Origin: Pedobacter sp. L105
GTDB taxonomy: Bacteria > Bacteroidota > Bacteroidia > Sphingobacteriales > Sphingobacteriaceae
DNA: 41,982 nucleotides
NCBI RefSeq assembly: GCF_009765875.1
Contig: NZ_LMUP01000006.1
Coordinates: 323,407 to 365,388, forward strand
Direction of reading: 5' to 3'
Made by a program: the position numbers and the translations under genes. Under the pieces are notes generated by a model. It did no database searches and was not told the DNA's origin. It saw nothing but the letters and a program-made list of their open reading frames with translations. Positions 40,171 through 41,982 of the stretch are shown here, piece after piece (the first letter of the stretch is position 1; each line of letters opens with the position of its first letter).

Positions 40171-41286
40171 CTATGCAAGCTTTTTCCGCAACCATTTGCG
40201 AACTGGCTCATCATACCATTTCAATGTAGCATAGGCCAAAACGACCCCGCCTATTAAAATAAGTAACGCATAGGGCCATGCCTGTACAATCGTTACGCCT
40301 TTATGATTGCTGATCCAGGCAACGTAAAAATAAACCAGCGGGTAATGTACCATGTAAAGCGGATAGGAGATATCACCTAAAAATTTACATATCCTGTTCT
40401 CTCTTTGAGTTTGCATCACGCCGCTGGCGCCAAGGTATACTATAAGCGGGAAAACGATGATAATGCAAACAGATTCATAGATCCCGTTCATCCAGGCATG
40501 CTCAGCTCCGCCAATGCGCGGCATGTAAAGTATGATGGCTACTAAAAGGCTGCAGTATAAAAAGGCATTTTTAATTTGAGTCGGCTTCGCTACACGTGAA
40601 AGTAACAGACCGGAAAAGAAAGGGTATAGGGTACGGGTTAGCCCAATGCTTACCTGTTCCACATTTAATGTCCAGCCACCAGCAACATCTCCGTTTGTGA
40701 TTGCCAGGTGTGCGAGTGCGATAGCGGCGATGCCTACTAAGATACTTAATGCTGTTTTGGAAAATTTCCTGATCCAGACAGCATAAAGAATGTTGGCAAT
40801 ATATTCAAAGAACAATGACCATCCCACGCTATTCAGGGGGTGCATCTCTTGCCAGCCACGTATATCAAGCGATAAAGGTACGGGCAGGATAGTATAACCG
40901 ATTAGCATCACCAGCAACATCTTCCACATAGGAATAGTATGAATGAGCGGCCATAACGTAGAGTCCGTAAAATAGAATCCGATAGCGCCGAGGGTCATTC
41001 CCAAAATCACCATTGGCTGAAGACGTTCGATACGGCGTTTGAAAAAATTGCCAACGGTCATTTTATGCCAGCGATCGTCGTAAGCATAGCCGATCACGAA
41101 ACCTGATAATAAAAAGAAAAGGTCGACAGCCAGATAACCGTGATTGACGAGATTGTCTAAATGACCGGTTGATAATGGCTCGGCCAGGTGAAATGTTACA
41201 ACAATTATGGCTGCGACACCGCGGAGACCGTCTAATATGGGATAGTGTGGCTTGGGAGCCAGCTCGTTGTTCAGGTTAGTTCTCAT
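40171..41286 (-). CDS. Acyltransferase family 3 membrane protein (OafA/YrhL type)
   Basis: 371 residues with about 10 membrane helices. The catalytic histidine motif is in HYPILDGLRGVAAIIVVTFH, followed by HGYLAVDLFFLLSGFVIGYA and FFKRRIERLQP, all diagnostic. The C-terminus has ISYPLYMVHYPLVYFYV. These enzymes move an acetyl or acyl group across the inner membrane onto sugars of surface polysaccharides, lipopolysaccharide or secondary metabolites. Nothing adjacent fixes the acceptor. It lies 120 bp upstream of the ABC pair on the same strand. Confidence 0.93.
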   Translation of the reverse strand: MRTNLNNELAPKPHYPILDGLRGVAAIIVVTFHLAEPLSTGHLDNLVNHGYLAVDLFFLLSGFVIGYAYDDRWHKMTVGNFFKRRIERLQPMVILGMTLGAIGFYFTDSTLWPLIHTIPMWKMLLVMLIGYTILPVPLSLDIRGWQEMHPLNSVGWSLFFEYIANILYAVWIRKFSKTALSILVGIAAIALAHLAITNGDVAGGWTLNVEQVSIGLTRTLYPFFSGLLLSRVAKPTQIKNAFLYCSLLVAIILYMPRIGGAEHAWMNGIYESVCIIIVFPLIVYLGASGVMQTQRENRICKFLGDISYPLYMVHYPLVYFYVAWISNHKGVTIVQAWPYALLILIGGVVLAYATLKWYDEPVRKWLRKKLA

Positions 41287-41663
41287 GTAATCGATTGTAA
41301 AAATTGCAATTTGTAAAAAATAGATAACATTTAGTTATCCGACTGAATGTTAATTCCAGGTTGACATTATCTAAAAATTTCGTTGTTCTACCTGATTTGA
41401 CACTACACAGCTAATCTAACTCTTTGAAACTCCACGATATTTATTGGTTTTGATTATGAATTTTTCAAATTGTGCCAATCATTAAATTAGGCAGAACCGC
41501 GTAAATTGTAAAACTGAACAATTTTCCTAACTGTACTGATCTTATGAATCCGCAATAACTAAGATGTTAGCTGATCAGTTTGCATTCTGATCAATTGCTT
41601 AAAATAAGAAAGTGTTTCAGATTCAATTGGGTGATATTGGACTGGGCTTTGTTTGTGCTGTAT
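41287..41663. promoter_or_regulatory. Intergenic region upstream of the acyltransferase
   Basis: No gene. The minus-strand promoter of the acyltransferase should lie in its first 60 bp. A short inverted repeat GATAAC/GTTATC (41323-41328 with 41334-41339) is 37 bp before that ATG. Several TGATCA-like words occur near 41537-41592 but do not form a regular pattern. Confidence 0.35.
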
Positions 41664-41667
41664 GACA

Positions 41668-41731
41668 CGCGTCAGGCTAAATCGGGAAAGAAAAAGCGAC
41701 GTGTCAGGTGAATCCCGGAAAATAAATAATT
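41668..41731 (+). repeat. Two loosely similar 32-bp units
   Basis: CGCGTCAGG at 41668 and CGTGTCAGG at 41700 are exactly 32 bp apart, each followed by a similar AAT...CGGAAA-type stretch (about 19 of 28 aligned positions agree). The 7-bp inverted pair TGACACG (41663-41669) and CGTGTCA (41700-41706) also falls here. The spacing equals that of the adjacent tandem array. Confidence 0.45.
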
Positions 41732-41763
41732 AGTAACACTAAAATGGCAAGGTTTTCCAGGAG

Positions 41764-41891
41764 GTAAACCCTATTCAGTAATTAAATTTATCATAGTAAA
41801 CCATAGGCAGTAAAAACAAATTTCATTGTAAACCCAAATTAGTAATTTACTTTCTTAATGTAAACTTATGTCAGTATAGTATAAGGAAAAG
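41764..41891 (+). repeat. Four tandem 32-bp units with conserved GTAAAC-N7-AGTA core
   Basis: Units start at 41764, 41796, 41828 and 41860, exactly 32 bp apart. In all four, positions 1-6 read GTAAAC and positions 14-17 read AGTA; the remainder is AT-rich and variable. 32 bp is about three helical turns, so the conserved words lie on one face of the DNA. It resembles an operator or iteron array rather than a satellite or CRISPR. Confidence 0.75.
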
Positions 41892-41916
41892 GACATTTTG
41901 AGATGGTTTTGACTTC

Positions 41917-41982
41917 GGTTTGGGTTGGTAGGGGATTGGTAGGGTGTTGGTAGGGTGTTGGTTCGGGGTTGGTTCGGGTAAG
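41917..41982 (+). repeat. 11-bp G-rich tandem repeats, cut by the window edge
   Basis: Five units of 11 bp start at 41927, 41938, 41949, 41960 and 41971: GGTAGGGGATT, GGTAGGGTGTT twice, GGTTCGGGGTT, GGTTCGGGTAA. A 10-bp GGTTTGGGTT precedes them. Each has a GG and a GGG/GGGG run, so several G-quadruplexes are possible. All three plus frames hit stop codons; all three minus frames are open (one to 41866), which probably reflects the lack of T in the complementary triplets rather than coding. Confidence 0.8.

Noticed and set aside
41668..41891. CRISPR array interpretation of the 32-bp repeats
   Set aside because: Only ten positions per unit are conserved, there is no repeat/spacer alternation and no cas gene.
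41866..41982. Minus-strand low-complexity frame rich in Pro, Thr and Asn
   Set aside because: All three minus frames are open across the G-rich repeats, so openness carries no coding signal.

Overview
The window reads as a chromosomal segment of a Bacteroidota bacterium, most likely a Sphingobacteriaceae member close to Pedobacter. I infer this from the protein families (GIN-domain/DUF2807 paralogues, DUF1349, DUF4350, alginate-export porin, LemA/TPM operon, stand-alone catalytic methylmalonyl-CoA mutase subunit), the absence of obvious Shine-Dalgarno sequences, and repeated TAnnTTTG promoter elements (before pheS, rlmD, ispH, hemH, an A-type Fe-S carrier gene and a flavoprotein gene). No database was searched. 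I see no rRNA, tRNA, transposase, phage gene or CRISPR array, so this is mostly core chromosome with some accessory operons.

Layout. 1-4.7 kb: 3' end of kbl, then pheS with a Rieske-like lipoprotein and a TetR regulator, two doubtful micro-ORFs, and rlmD with a small unknown gene. 4.7-7.05 kb (minus): three tandem GIN-domain proteins, each preceded by a similarly spaced ECF-sigma-like promoter. 7.2-12.1 kb: a phosphoribosyltransferase coupled to a degenerate GT2-like membrane protein, ispH, hemH and convergent waaA (Kdo transferase). 12.3-17.2 kb: a nucleotide-sugar operon (ugd, UDP-glucuronate decarboxylase, galE, an unknown helical protein, rfbB) supplying UDP-glucuronate, UDP-xylose, UDP-galactose and dTDP-4-keto-6-deoxyglucose. 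It is closed by two large hairpins that carry the same palindromic core in opposite orientations.

17.5-23.1 kb: a MacB/FtsX-like ABC permease, an IscA/ErpA-type carrier, a one-TM unknown protein coupled to a B12-domain-less methylmalonyl-CoA mutase subunit, then dnaA with a perfect DnaA box upstream. 23.2-26.1 kb (minus): operon lemA, TPM, TPM/YgcG, unknown, NUDIX. 26.4-29.0 kb: alginate-export-type outer-membrane protein and a secreted alpha/beta esterase. 29.1-33.2 kb (minus): a tight operon of class III aminotransferase, zinc dehydrogenase, HAD phosphatase and MFS transporter, which looks like a self-contained small-molecule pathway and is the best candidate here for an undescribed system.

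33.5-41.3 kb: secreted DUF1349 protein, MarC-family protein, COG2509-like flavoprotein, CoA-binding protein, DUF4350-like exported protein, a two-gene ABC transporter of unknown substrate, and an OafA-type acyltransferase. The last 700 bases hold no convincing gene but contain a four-unit 32-bp tandem array followed directly by 11-bp G-rich repeats running to the window edge.
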